From a virus, in the IMG/VR virus record IMGVR_UViG_3300012147_000014, positions 1 through 63,928 of that record: DNA of 63,928 bases. One strand, 5' to 3'. Each line of letters begins with the position of its first letter. Within the stretch, counting starts at the first letter, position 1. The notes beneath the pieces are model-generated. The model saw only the letters and a list, made by a program, of their open reading frames with translations. It ran no database searches and was not told where the DNA came from. Made by a program: the position numbers and the translations under genes. Positions 57,364 through 63,928 of the stretch are shown here, in pieces.

Positions 57364-57737
57364 TGAGCGTAAGAACATACAATATCACCCTTGAAGACGG
57401 TTCAAAGCATAAAATCAGATCCACCGTCACTTACGGCGAAATGCTGCAAGATGCGATCAAAGAATTTGAACACGAAATCGCCAAGATTGAAGAGACCACG
57501 CAAAACGCCGACGGCTACCTTGAGTGGCTAAAGCACCGGAACAGAGAGTATTTCGCCGACGACGTGCTTAAATTTATGTATGTCACCGATGGCACGATCG
57601 ACGACGAAAGCGACGACGAAATCAGCGGAGCAGACTTCGCGGAGCACGTCCTTTTTCTTGCGGGCGAGCAAGGCTTGACTCCGCACCGCTACTTTGAGGA
57701 TCGACGCGACGCCGACCAGACTTGGATGACCCGCTAA
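57363..57737 (+). CDS. Hypothetical acidic protein, 124 aa
   Basis: 124 residues, helical middle, strongly acidic C-terminal half (IDDESDDEISGADFAEHVL). Possibly a DNA mimic by charge, but this is only composition. Confidence 0.55.
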   Translation: MSVRTYNITLEDGSKHKIRSTVTYGEMLQDAIKEFEHEIAKIEETTQNADGYLEWLKHRNREYFADDVLKFMYVTDGTIDDESDDEISGADFAEHVLFLAGEQGLTPHRYFEDRRDADQTWMTR

Positions 57738-57755
57738 CCTTAACCACAGAAACAC

Positions 57756-58022
57756 ATGGAAAACGACCTGTCCGACCCAAAAAGATATACGCTCAAGAAA
57801 ATAGCAGACATGACCACGGTCAAGTCCGGTCTATTCGATCACTATGTAGATTACTGGTGGCCTGTGACGCCAGATGAAGAACTGATCTTTTCCCATGGGA
57901 GGTCTCCGCAGTGTAATCCGGATAAACGGATCGTTGCTCGCCTTCTCAGAATGTATCCGACATGCACCGCGCGTAAGATTCCCGTGGTCTTCATCCCTAT
58001 TGATCCGAGCGACTACTGCTAG
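57756..58022 (+). CDS. Hypothetical protein, 88 aa
   Basis: 88 residues (YTLKKIADMTTVKSGLFDHY), no family recognised. It ends 17 bp before hairpin copy 10. Confidence 0.55.
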   Translation: MENDLSDPKRYTLKKIADMTTVKSGLFDHYVDYWWPVTPDEELIFSHGRSPQCNPDKRIVARLLRMYPTCTARKIPVVFIPIDPSDYC

Positions 58023-58038
58023 TCGCTGGAACCACCTA

Positions 58039-58053
58039 TCATTAAAATAATGA
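58039..58053. repeat. Palindromic hairpin element, copy 10
   Basis: TCATTA-AAA-TAATGA (15-bp core), ending only 3 bp before the ATG of the methyltransferase gene, so it would occupy its ribosome-binding region. Confidence 0.8.
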
Positions 58054-58056
58054 CCC

Positions 58057-59655
58057 ATGACTGAAACCGTAATACGCCCACCGATTCCAAGGAGGCAGAA
58101 GGGTAAAACACTTGACCAAGACGGCCTCCAAGAAGCGCTGGATAGCTCGCCTGATGTGCTCAATAAAGGCACGGCGCAATTCTTCACGCCAAAGGATTAC
58201 GCGCGCGTCTTTGCGCTGCCACTTTCGCCAGTGCGCCCCGTGATATTCGACCCTCATTGCGGCGATCATTCGCTGCTCAGCGGAGCCAGTTTTGAGCACA
58301 CGAAAACGCTACTCGGCACCGACCTTGACCGTCGGTCGCAGTCCTCCCAAGTCCGCACAATTATCGGCGATCTAAATAACATTCTGCCGCTCATGCAGCA
58401 GGCTAAGTGTTACTTTGATTTACTCGTTATGAACCCGCCCTTTGGGCTTCGCTGGCCAGCCCCAGAAGTCAGCCTTAAGCACCGGCGCCCGTCTCGGGTA
58501 ATTGATGGAGTTGTCCACATGGATAGCGTCCAGGCGTCGTGGTTGATCGCACTTGACCGCCTCTCCGAGTATGGCGAGGGCATGATGATTGCGCCGCAAC
58601 CAGTTGTCGAAAAGCTCATTGTGCCGTGTCCAACCTACTCACGAGTCTGGATGCACGTCACCTTGCCGCAGTTCTTTCCCGGCGTGCGGGACACCCGCAA
58701 GATGGCCGTGCTCTACTTTGCTAAAAAACACCGCAACGGTGGAAAGCCGTGCAAGGTCAATATGCCGAGCTCCGCCCTGCAGGTTGTCGCTCAATATATG
58801 CGGCGCTACGCTAACCAGCGCCCAACATGGCTAGGCAAGACTGAGCGCATTGACGTAGGGACTCGCCACATGCGCGACACAACGACTCCCGAGCGCTTCC
58901 TTATGGTTCGTGAAGAGTGGGAAGCCCGTAAGCGCCAGAACCGCCCAAAATTCAACATTTGGCTGGGTGACAACGGATACATCGGCACTCACCTTTCTGG
59001 CTTTGATCAAGTCTCTCGCCGCATCTCCAAAGACTTGGCTCGGGCACTCCACGGGCTGCGGGGTCGCCGGCCTGTCGAACTCGTACTCACTAAGAGCGAT
59101 CGGCTCGCACTGCTCCACACTGTCCGCGAGGCGGGCTGGAAGGTTGACCCTAAACTGATCAAGGCTGTCGAGTATTCCGTTCAGGAATACCACCGCTCAC
59201 GCACTCCCTTTACCAAGCCCACCCTAGCTATGCGTGTGGCTTGGGCAGAAGAGGAAGACCGGCTTACTGCGGCCAACGATTGGCTTGGCTTCAAGGCCGG
59301 AGAAACCTATCGCTTAACAAGCGATACCTTCGAGGGTCGTAAAATTGAGTTTCGCGAGAACCCTGACCTCGGGGAAGAGGAAGTTCTCGTGTCCGGCCAA
59401 GAGTTGATGATCTGCGTCAACGACTCCGTTGGCCAAGTCCACGGATTCACTCAATACGCGCTCGATAAAGACACAATTCGCGCTGAATACGAAGACGACG
59501 ACGATACCTGTCGAGTCCTCTCCACTGTCGATGAATTTCACTCTATTCGTGATCTGATGCTGCACTTCAACATGCCGGACGTTCCCGACATAGCTGAAGT
59601 CAGTCCAGACCTTTACCAACACTACAGAAATAAACTCAAAGCACTAGAAACATGA
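58057..59655 (+). CDS. N6-adenine methyltransferase-like protein (NPPF)
   Basis: 532 residues. AQFFTPKDYARVFA and IFDPHCGDHSLL (motif I-like, atypical) lead to the catalytic DLLVMNPPFGLRW. This is the order found in HsdM/type IIG methylases. The C-terminal 280 residues may contain target-recognition or coupling functions. Third adenine methylase of this genome, on the plus strand and with no obvious nuclease partner. Its start codon is directly behind hairpin copy 10. Confidence 0.82.
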   Translation: MTETVIRPPIPRRQKGKTLDQDGLQEALDSSPDVLNKGTAQFFTPKDYARVFALPLSPVRPVIFDPHCGDHSLLSGASFEHTKTLLGTDLDRRSQSSQVRTIIGDLNNILPLMQQAKCYFDLLVMNPPFGLRWPAPEVSLKHRRPSRVIDGVVHMDSVQASWLIALDRLSEYGEGMMIAPQPVVEKLIVPCPTYSRVWMHVTLPQFFPGVRDTRKMAVLYFAKKHRNGGKPCKVNMPSSALQVVAQYMRRYANQRPTWLGKTERIDVGTRHMRDTTTPERFLMVREEWEARKRQNRPKFNIWLGDNGYIGTHLSGFDQVSRRISKDLARALHGLRGRRPVELVLTKSDRLALLHTVREAGWKVDPKLIKAVEYSVQEYHRSRTPFTKPTLAMRVAWAEEEDRLTAANDWLGFKAGETYRLTSDTFEGRKIEFRENPDLGEEEVLVSGQELMICVNDSVGQVHGFTQYALDKDTIRAEYEDDDDTCRVLSTVDEFHSIRDLMLHFNMPDVPDIAEVSPDLYQHYRNKLKALET

Positions 59656-59945
59656 TTGATCTAACACCACCTATTCCATTCAGCACCACGCCGCGCTTCC
59701 TGTTCGCAGATAGCGCGTATGGCGAGGGCGAGGGCGTGACTTATCGCTTCTTCGTCGTCCACACATCACACCCGCGCATGGTAGTCGAGGTCATACCCGA
59801 CGACGCAGGCAAAGTAGAGTTTCGTATGGCCGAACAAATCGACCCTTTTGCCAAAAACACTATCGGGGTTCTCATGCAAGAAATCGGCGAATTTGCCGTC
59901 GCTCAGCTCAACGCGAGAATTGAGGAAAGCGAAGAGGTCGAATAA
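59652..59945 (+). CDS. Hypothetical protein, 97 aa
   Basis: 97 residues with ATGA overlap to the methylase. Beta-rich (YRFFVVHTSHPRMVVEVIP) and acidic C-terminus. Last gene before the retron RNA region. Confidence 0.6.
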   Translation: MIDLTPPIPFSTTPRFLFADSAYGEGEGVTYRFFVVHTSHPRMVVEVIPDDAGKVEFRMAEQIDPFAKNTIGVLMQEIGEFAVAQLNARIEESEEVE

Positions 59946-59999
59946 CAATTTAGGTTCGTCGTCGCGCCTAGATCAGTAGCAGAACAAGTCGTCCGGAGA

Positions 60000-60020
60000 G
60001 TAGTGACCTCTAGTAAAAAG
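60000..60020 (+). promoter_or_regulatory. Conserved box upstream of retron RNA 1
   Basis: GTAGTGACCTCTAG followed by A-rich bases. The same box (GTAGTGACCCTCTAG) precedes retron RNA 2 at 60363. Both lie 82-85 nt upstream of the msr repeat, so they belong to the duplicated unit and may be a promoter or part of the RNA leader. Confidence 0.5.
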
Positions 60021-60063
60021 ATTACTTGGATGCAGCTAAATATCGAAGCGTGGTTACGGCCCC

Positions 60064-60300
60064 ATCGCTCTAGTTGGAGCTTGGCTATCCAAAACTGTTT
60101 CCGAGGTCTCGTGCGCATCGCCGAGGTTCAACCGTTCGCAGGAATCAGTAAAGCAAGGCCGTTGGTTCCGATCACCCGGGCTGCAACCGCCGAGCTGGAT
60201 CTCGTAAGTGGGAAGAGGTCGCAAGCGACCTCCGAAATCCCCATCGGCGGATGCCTCCCGGGTTCAATGAAATCAACTTCGCAAGCCCAACTAGAGTGAT
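60064..60300 (+). ncRNA. Retron msr-msd RNA, copy 1
   Basis: a1 (60064-60083) pairs with a2 (60282-60300) over 19 bp with one bulged A. The msr segment 60082-60151 is identical to 60448-60517 except at one base. The msd is a long imperfect hairpin (60161-60277): GTTGGTT/AATCAAC, CCCGGG/CCCGGG, CCGCCGA/TCGGCGG, GGAT/ATCC and a tip GAGGTCG-CAAG-CGACCTC. The a1-msr-msd-a2 order and the retron RT downstream identify the element. Confidence 0.85.
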
Positions 60301-60362
60301 AAACTTTCAGGCAAATCAACAAGCTCATGGGACTGAAGAGAAAGGAAACCCGATCGGGGGGC

Positions 60363-60384
60363 GTAGTGACCCTCTAGCAGAAAG
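60363..60384 (+). promoter_or_regulatory. Conserved box upstream of retron RNA 2
   Basis: GTAGTGACCCTCTAG followed by CAGAAAG, the counterpart of the box at 60000, 85 nt upstream of the second msr repeat. Confidence 0.5.
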
Positions 60385-60430
60385 TCGGTAGATCTGAGTA
60401 TCTGAAACCATAGGTGAGTTGTGACTCCTG

Positions 60431-60647
60431 GCACCCAAATGAACGTCTGGCTATCCAAAACTGTTTCTGAGGTCTCGTGCGCATCGCCGAGGTTCAACCG
60501 TTCGCAGGAATCAGTAAGAACGTCCCGCGTTCCTGGAGAACTAAAGCCTGAATGCGTGCCGTATATTTCCTTAGTGAGAAGAAAATATACCCGCACGCAT
60601 TCCTGCTTTAGTGATCCAGGAACGCTTCGCAGGCCTCGTGAGGGTGC
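60431..60647 (+). ncRNA. Retron msr-msd RNA, copy 2
   Basis: a1 (60431-60449) and a2 (60630-60647) pair over 15 bp in three blocks (GCACCC/GGGTGC and two inner blocks), with sequences unlike copy 1 but preserved complementarity, for example T-A to C-G near the msr border. The msr is 60448-60517. The msd hairpin (60528-60624) is nearly perfect: 9 bp CGTTCCTGG/CCAGGAACG, 8 bp ACTAAAGC/GCTTTAGT, 10 bp GAATGCGTGC/GCACGCATTC, 8 bp GTATATTT/AAATATAC. Confidence 0.87.
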
Positions 60648-60687
60648 AAAACTTTCATCCAACTAAATCAACTAAAACCAATCCATT

Positions 60688-60912
60688 ATGGCACATCAAA
60701 AATACAGCAAATCGCAATACCAGCGCGACCTTGAAGACGGTATCGTCACCTACGATAAGGCGACGATCGAGCAAATCGAAAAGATACCAACCAGTAAGCA
60801 CGACCCGAAGAAGCGCGGCCGGAAAGCGAACACGTTCTCGCCGAACTTCATCCGGACACACCACGTCGATTTATTCAATGCTGCTTACGAGCGGTACTTG
60901 AAGAGTAATTAA
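60688..60912 (+). CDS. Small basic protein of the retron locus, 74 aa
   Basis: 74 residues between the second retron RNA and the reverse transcriptase, 20 bp before the latter. Helical N-terminus (QYQRDLEDGIVTYDKATIE), a basic patch with an AT-hook-like core (DPKKRGRKANTF) and an aromatic C-terminus. No family recognised. As the only small gene between RNA and RT it is the leading candidate for a retron accessory or effector. Confidence 0.65.
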   Translation: MAHQKYSKSQYQRDLEDGIVTYDKATIEQIEKIPTSKHDPKKRGRKANTFSPNFIRTHHVDLFNAAYERYLKSN

Positions 60913-60932
60913 CCATCACCCCAAGGAAATCC

Positions 60933-61856
60933 ATGAACCGAATTGAGATACCAAAGGGCAACGGCAAGACCCGCGTGATCTGGGTGCCGACAGCTACTGA
61001 AAAGCATATCGCTCGCGAAGTGCTCACCTCCTTGGAATCGGTCTATCGGCCTCGGGAGTGTGTTCACGGGTTTACCTTTGGGCGCAGTCCCGTCACCAAC
61101 GCACTCGCGCACGCGGGCGAATGGCGCTTCACCCTCTCGATGGATATTTCCGCGTTCTTTGACAACGTAGATGTTCGGAAGGTTACTGGGGTTATGTGGG
61201 CGGTAGATGGTGCCAACAACAGAGCCTTCGTGGAACACACTCCTGACTGCGATCTGCTCGCTTTCCCCGACTGTAGAGCCGTCCAAGGCCTGCCGTGTTC
61301 ACCTATTATCGCGAACATGGCAATGGATGATGCCGACGGCCGCATACTCGCCATGCGCGAGCAGTCGCGGCTTGGGTGGAATTTCGTCTACACTCGCTAC
61401 GCCGACGACCTGACCTTTTCCTTCAACCATCCTAATGTCGGGCGGCGCTTAATTGCAGCCATCCCGGGAGTGTTGGCCGACTACGGATTTGAGCTCAACC
61501 CGAGCAAGACGCACTGGCAGGAGGCTACCTGTGGCTACCGTAAAGTGACCGGCGTATCCGTGGGGAAGAGCAACATACATATTCCCCGATCAGTGAAGCG
61601 TAAAATCCGTGCCGCCGAGCACCAAGCTAAGGTCGGGATGAAGCCGAAAACTTGGGCGCGATTCGAGGGCAACAAATACCGCCAACAAGACCAACTCGAA
61701 GGACTCATGGAGTGGGCGACTCTCAAGCGTCCGAGGCGGCGCAGCACCGGCACCGTAGAATCGCCGCTGCCCGTCCACGGAAGTCGAGAAGTCCCTGGTC
61801 GGCCGCTCACTAGAAACACTTTCGCGACTGTCCAAGAGAGAGTCATCACGGCATAA
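60933..61856 (+). CDS. Retron reverse transcriptase
   Basis: 307 residues, the usual retron RT length. In order: RT1 IPKGNGKTRVIWVPT; RT2 with GFTFGRSPVTNALAHAG, containing the retron-specific NAxxH (NALAH); RT3 LSMDISAFFDNV; RT4 QGLPCSPIIANMAM; RT5 catalytic YTRYADDLTFSF; RT6 GFELNPSKTHW; RT7 YRKVTGVSV with the retron-specific VTG; then a basic thumb. It would copy msd RNA into branched msDNA from the tandem RNAs upstream. No fused effector domain. Confidence 0.94.
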   Translation: MNRIEIPKGNGKTRVIWVPTATEKHIAREVLTSLESVYRPRECVHGFTFGRSPVTNALAHAGEWRFTLSMDISAFFDNVDVRKVTGVMWAVDGANNRAFVEHTPDCDLLAFPDCRAVQGLPCSPIIANMAMDDADGRILAMREQSRLGWNFVYTRYADDLTFSFNHPNVGRRLIAAIPGVLADYGFELNPSKTHWQEATCGYRKVTGVSVGKSNIHIPRSVKRKIRAAEHQAKVGMKPKTWARFEGNKYRQQDQLEGLMEWATLKRPRRRSTGTVESPLPVHGSREVPGRPLTRNTFATVQERVITA

Positions 61857-61873
61857 TTAAAGAAACCTAACCT

Positions 61874-62119
61874 ATGATTAAATCAAAATCCTTCGGACAA
61901 CTTGCAACAATGCTTTCAGAAAAGCACGGGAAAAACCGACTGCGGTCGCACTTAGGTTTGTCGTGGCGCGATTTCAATATGCGGTTAAAGGGGTACCTTC
62001 CCCCTGGCTCGCGTCAGTGGCTATTTAGAGCTGACTGGGCTGAGGCGAGCCAAGAGATAACAAATCAAAACCCGAACGGTTCAAGTGAGCCAACTCAACC
62101 AAAACCAAACCATGCTTAA
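61874..62119 (+). CDS. Small hypothetical protein, 81 aa
   Basis: 81 residues, basic (SEKHGKNRLRSHLGLSWRDFN could be a helix-turn-helix-like region). It lies 17 bp after the RT and overlaps the helicase start by 8 nt, so RT, this gene and helicase form one unit. Confidence 0.55.
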   Translation: MIKSKSFGQLATMLSEKHGKNRLRSHLGLSWRDFNMRLKGYLPPGSRQWLFRADWAEASQEITNQNPNGSSEPTQPKPNHA

Positions 62120-63890
62120 ATTCAAAAATTTCCAATTGGACGACCTGGCGCGAGCCGGCTGTCGTGATTCACTCATTCTCTCGTGGGACAAAGGCGGAGG
62201 CAAGACCTACGCCGCATTCGCGTGGCCTCTCATCAAAGACGCCAAGCGTGTTCTGATCGTCGCGCTCGAAGACCTGCACCCGCAGTTCAAGGACACGGCT
62301 CGACAGTTTGGCTACAGCCTGCTCCCACTTACGTCGATCAGCGACCTCTACTCGTGGAAGCTCGACAGGAAGAGCAGGGTCAATAAACCGCAGTTCTTCA
62401 TCACCACCTTCCAGCAGCTCGGCTACAACGCATCCGACGAAACCGCCGGCGAAGAAAAGTTCGATGGCTCCGTGGAGTATCCGGCTACAGTGATCAAGAG
62501 CCGCAAGCAACTAATCAAGGGCATGCAGTCTAAGGTGACTTTCTTGGAGCTTTCGGAGGGTGTCGGTGAATCTCAAAATGGTATTTTCTGCACCTTAAAG
62601 CCATCGCTCGCGACTATGCTGGCGACACACGACTCATTTGACTGCGTTGTGGTCGACGAAGGCGTGCGGCTCCAATCGACTGACTCCTATATTTCAAAGG
62701 GTGTCCGGCGGCTTGAGCCACTTTATCGAATGATTATGACCGCGACTCCGATCAAAAACCGACTAGAGTCGTTCTTTTGGCTCGGGCATTGGGTTGCAGG
62801 CTCTCCGAAAGTTGCAAATGAAATTTGGCCTTATGATCCCACTTCCGAGTCCCGTGAGCGTTTCGCGAATGACCACTCACAGGAAGATCGATTTCTCACG
62901 CGGGAGGACGTTTACTTCGAGACGAATCGAAAGACGAGGAAGATTGCCAAGCGGTCGGCGCGCATTTGCAACATTCACCGCCTATGGAAACTCCTCAGTC
63001 CGCTAGTTTTGCGCCGACGGAAGTGCGATTTCGGAGAGGATATTGTGCCGAAACTCTTTCATTTTGTCGCCGTCCCATTTGGCGCAGCGCAGAAAAACAC
63101 CTATCGGGAGTGGGTTGAGAATCCTCCGACGGTAACAAAGGATGGGGCGGATATTAAAAACGCCCGAGTTAGAGCAGCTATCCAAATCGGCTTGCTGCGC
63201 CAAGCGGCGCTCTGCCCAAATTCGATTAAGCTCTACCCTTATCAAAGTGGTGAAGCTATGACCCCGAAACTCGCCGCTGTTCTCGGAATTATTTCGGAGC
63301 GGTTGATGCTCGGCGAACAAGTGATGGTTGGATCAAGTTTTCACGACTTCTCTGAAACACTCGACGGCCTACTTCGCGGAGCTGGCGTGGCTAGTCTTCG
63401 GCTTGACGGCCTGACCGCACCAAAGAAACGCGGAGCTCTCGCTCAGAAATTTAAGAACCGGGAGTACTCTGTTATGGTTGCCGGCCAAAAAGCGATGTCG
63501 GAAGGCCACTCTTTCGAGTGCTGTAACAACCTTATCGTGCCATCGATTGATTGGGCGTTCGATGTGAACGACCAAATCATCGACCGGGTTCATCGGCTCA
63601 CCTCGACCAAGCCTGTAAATATCTGGATCATCCAAACGGATGATTCGATCGATCAGCCGATTGCCAAGCTCTTCAAGGACAAATCCGATTCGTCCAGTCT
63701 AGCTTTTGACGGGGTTCTGACGGAGGAAGTTATTCAGGAGGTGAGCCTTCAGCAACTTGCGAACACTGCCTGCGAAACTTTCAACTCGGCCTCACAGACT
63801 CTCGATGAGAGTGCTCTCTACGAGGACTGGATAGCCAAGCTGAAACCGAAGTTGAGAGAGGCTCAAGCTTGTTTCTGTGCGAAATCCTAA
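62112..63890 (+). CDS. SNF2/SF2-type helicase
   Basis: 592 residues from ATG 62112 (the frame extends to 62085). Motif I is SWDKGGGKTYAAFAW, the DEAH-like motif II is CVVVDEGVRL (His replaced), motif III is IMTATPIKNRLE. The C-terminal lobe has GVASLRLDGLT, MSEGHSFECCNNLIVPSIDW and DQIIDRVHRL (motif VI). Likely a DNA translocase of the Snf2 group. Paired with an NPPF methylase 2.5 kb upstream, as in anti-restriction or recombination units; role inferred. Confidence 0.85.
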   Translation: MLKFKNFQLDDLARAGCRDSLILSWDKGGGKTYAAFAWPLIKDAKRVLIVALEDLHPQFKDTARQFGYSLLPLTSISDLYSWKLDRKSRVNKPQFFITTFQQLGYNASDETAGEEKFDGSVEYPATVIKSRKQLIKGMQSKVTFLELSEGVGESQNGIFCTLKPSLATMLATHDSFDCVVVDEGVRLQSTDSYISKGVRRLEPLYRMIMTATPIKNRLESFFWLGHWVAGSPKVANEIWPYDPTSESRERFANDHSQEDRFLTREDVYFETNRKTRKIAKRSARICNIHRLWKLLSPLVLRRRKCDFGEDIVPKLFHFVAVPFGAAQKNTYREWVENPPTVTKDGADIKNARVRAAIQIGLLRQAALCPNSIKLYPYQSGEAMTPKLAAVLGIISERLMLGEQVMVGSSFHDFSETLDGLLRGAGVASLRLDGLTAPKKRGALAQKFKNREYSVMVAGQKAMSEGHSFECCNNLIVPSIDWAFDVNDQIIDRVHRLTSTKPVNIWIIQTDDSIDQPIAKLFKDKSDSSSLAFDGVLTEEVIQEVSLQQLANTACETFNSASQTLDESALYEDWIAKLKPKLREAQACFCAKS

Positions 63891-63928
63891 AATATTTTTT
63901 CACAGATAAACCTCGAGAAAAGGAAAGT
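63891..63928. other. Right end with 11-base direct repeat
   Basis: 38 bases after the helicase gene, AT-rich (AATATTTTTTCAC). The last 11 bases (AAAAGGAAAGT) equal the first 11 bases of the window. Confidence 0.9.

Noticed and set aside
60003-60666. ORFs of 66-123 codons on both strands in the retron RNA region
   Set aside because: They cover the msr-msd hairpins and lack ribosome sites. Similarity between them comes from the RNA duplication.
60933-61856. Diversity-generating retroelement RT
   Set aside because: The RT has retron-specific NAxxH and VTG motifs. I saw no template/variable repeat pair with A-biased differences, and the fibre gene carries tandem LRR repeats rather than a DGR variable region.

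Overview
The window looks like the complete or near-complete genome of a temperate, lambda-like siphophage. It carries a full head and tail gene set with GpA-type terminase, lambda-type portal and tape measure, an integrase beside an attP-like copy of a tRNA 3' end, a small HTH regulator, and a RecT/YqaJ recombination pair. The first and last 11 bases are identical and attP lies in the interior, so this is probably the circular or excised form rather than an integrated prophage. The host cannot be named from the sequence. Lipobox proteins, weak AAAGG-type ribosome sites and a phage sulfotransferase fit a diderm, perhaps aquatic, bacterium, but that is inference.

Layout. (1) 0.2-12.4 kb, minus strand: early operon with a divergent control point at 12.4-12.5 kb. 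Read from the promoter side it holds a ribbon-helix-helix protein, an Xis-like protein, a RuvC-like resolvase, RecT, a coiled-coil protein, YqaJ exonuclease, ASCH, C39-like peptidase, HNH and DUF5131 proteins, an O-like initiator with internal iterons (probable origin), a DnaC-like loader, and two adenine methyltransferases. (2) 12.5-14.4 kb: HTH regulator and a lipoprotein (plus strand), integrase (minus strand) and attP. (3) 14.5-43.6 kb, minus strand: late operon, from terminase (43.6 kb) through portal, protease/scaffold, decoration, capsid, tail tube, tape measure and tail fibres to a sulfotransferase and a possible lysis cluster. A group I intron core lies between two tail genes at 20.7-20.95 kb. 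(4) 43.8-63.9 kb, plus strand: accessory operon of many small unknown genes plus RadC, a DnaN-type sliding clamp, a Ycf35/DUF2997/Ycf46-like AAA+ module, an adenine methyltransferase, a retron and a SNF2-type helicase.

Main discoveries. At 60.0-61.9 kb there is a retron reverse transcriptase (NAxxH, YADD and VTG motifs) preceded by two complete tandem msr-msd RNA genes. Their 70-nt msr segments differ at one base, while the msd hairpins and a1/a2 stems differ in sequence but keep their pairing. A group I ribozyme with recognisable P, Q, R and S elements sits in the tail-fibre region. Ten copies of a palindromic hairpin, with core ATCATTA-NNN-TAATGAT (shortened in two copies), occur in intergenic positions, and their arms covary outside the core. 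A second repeat family and a putative small RNA lie at 43.7-45.6 kb, and further structured RNA lies at 46.95-47.22 kb.

How the parts work together. The minus early operon supplies replication start-up and homologous recombination. The minus late operon builds a lambda-type particle with repeat-rich fibres. The plus operon appears to modify or protect DNA and to support replication (clamp, RadC, methylase, helicase). The retron sits between the methylase and the helicase, and its msDNA could meet RecT, but no target is evident.
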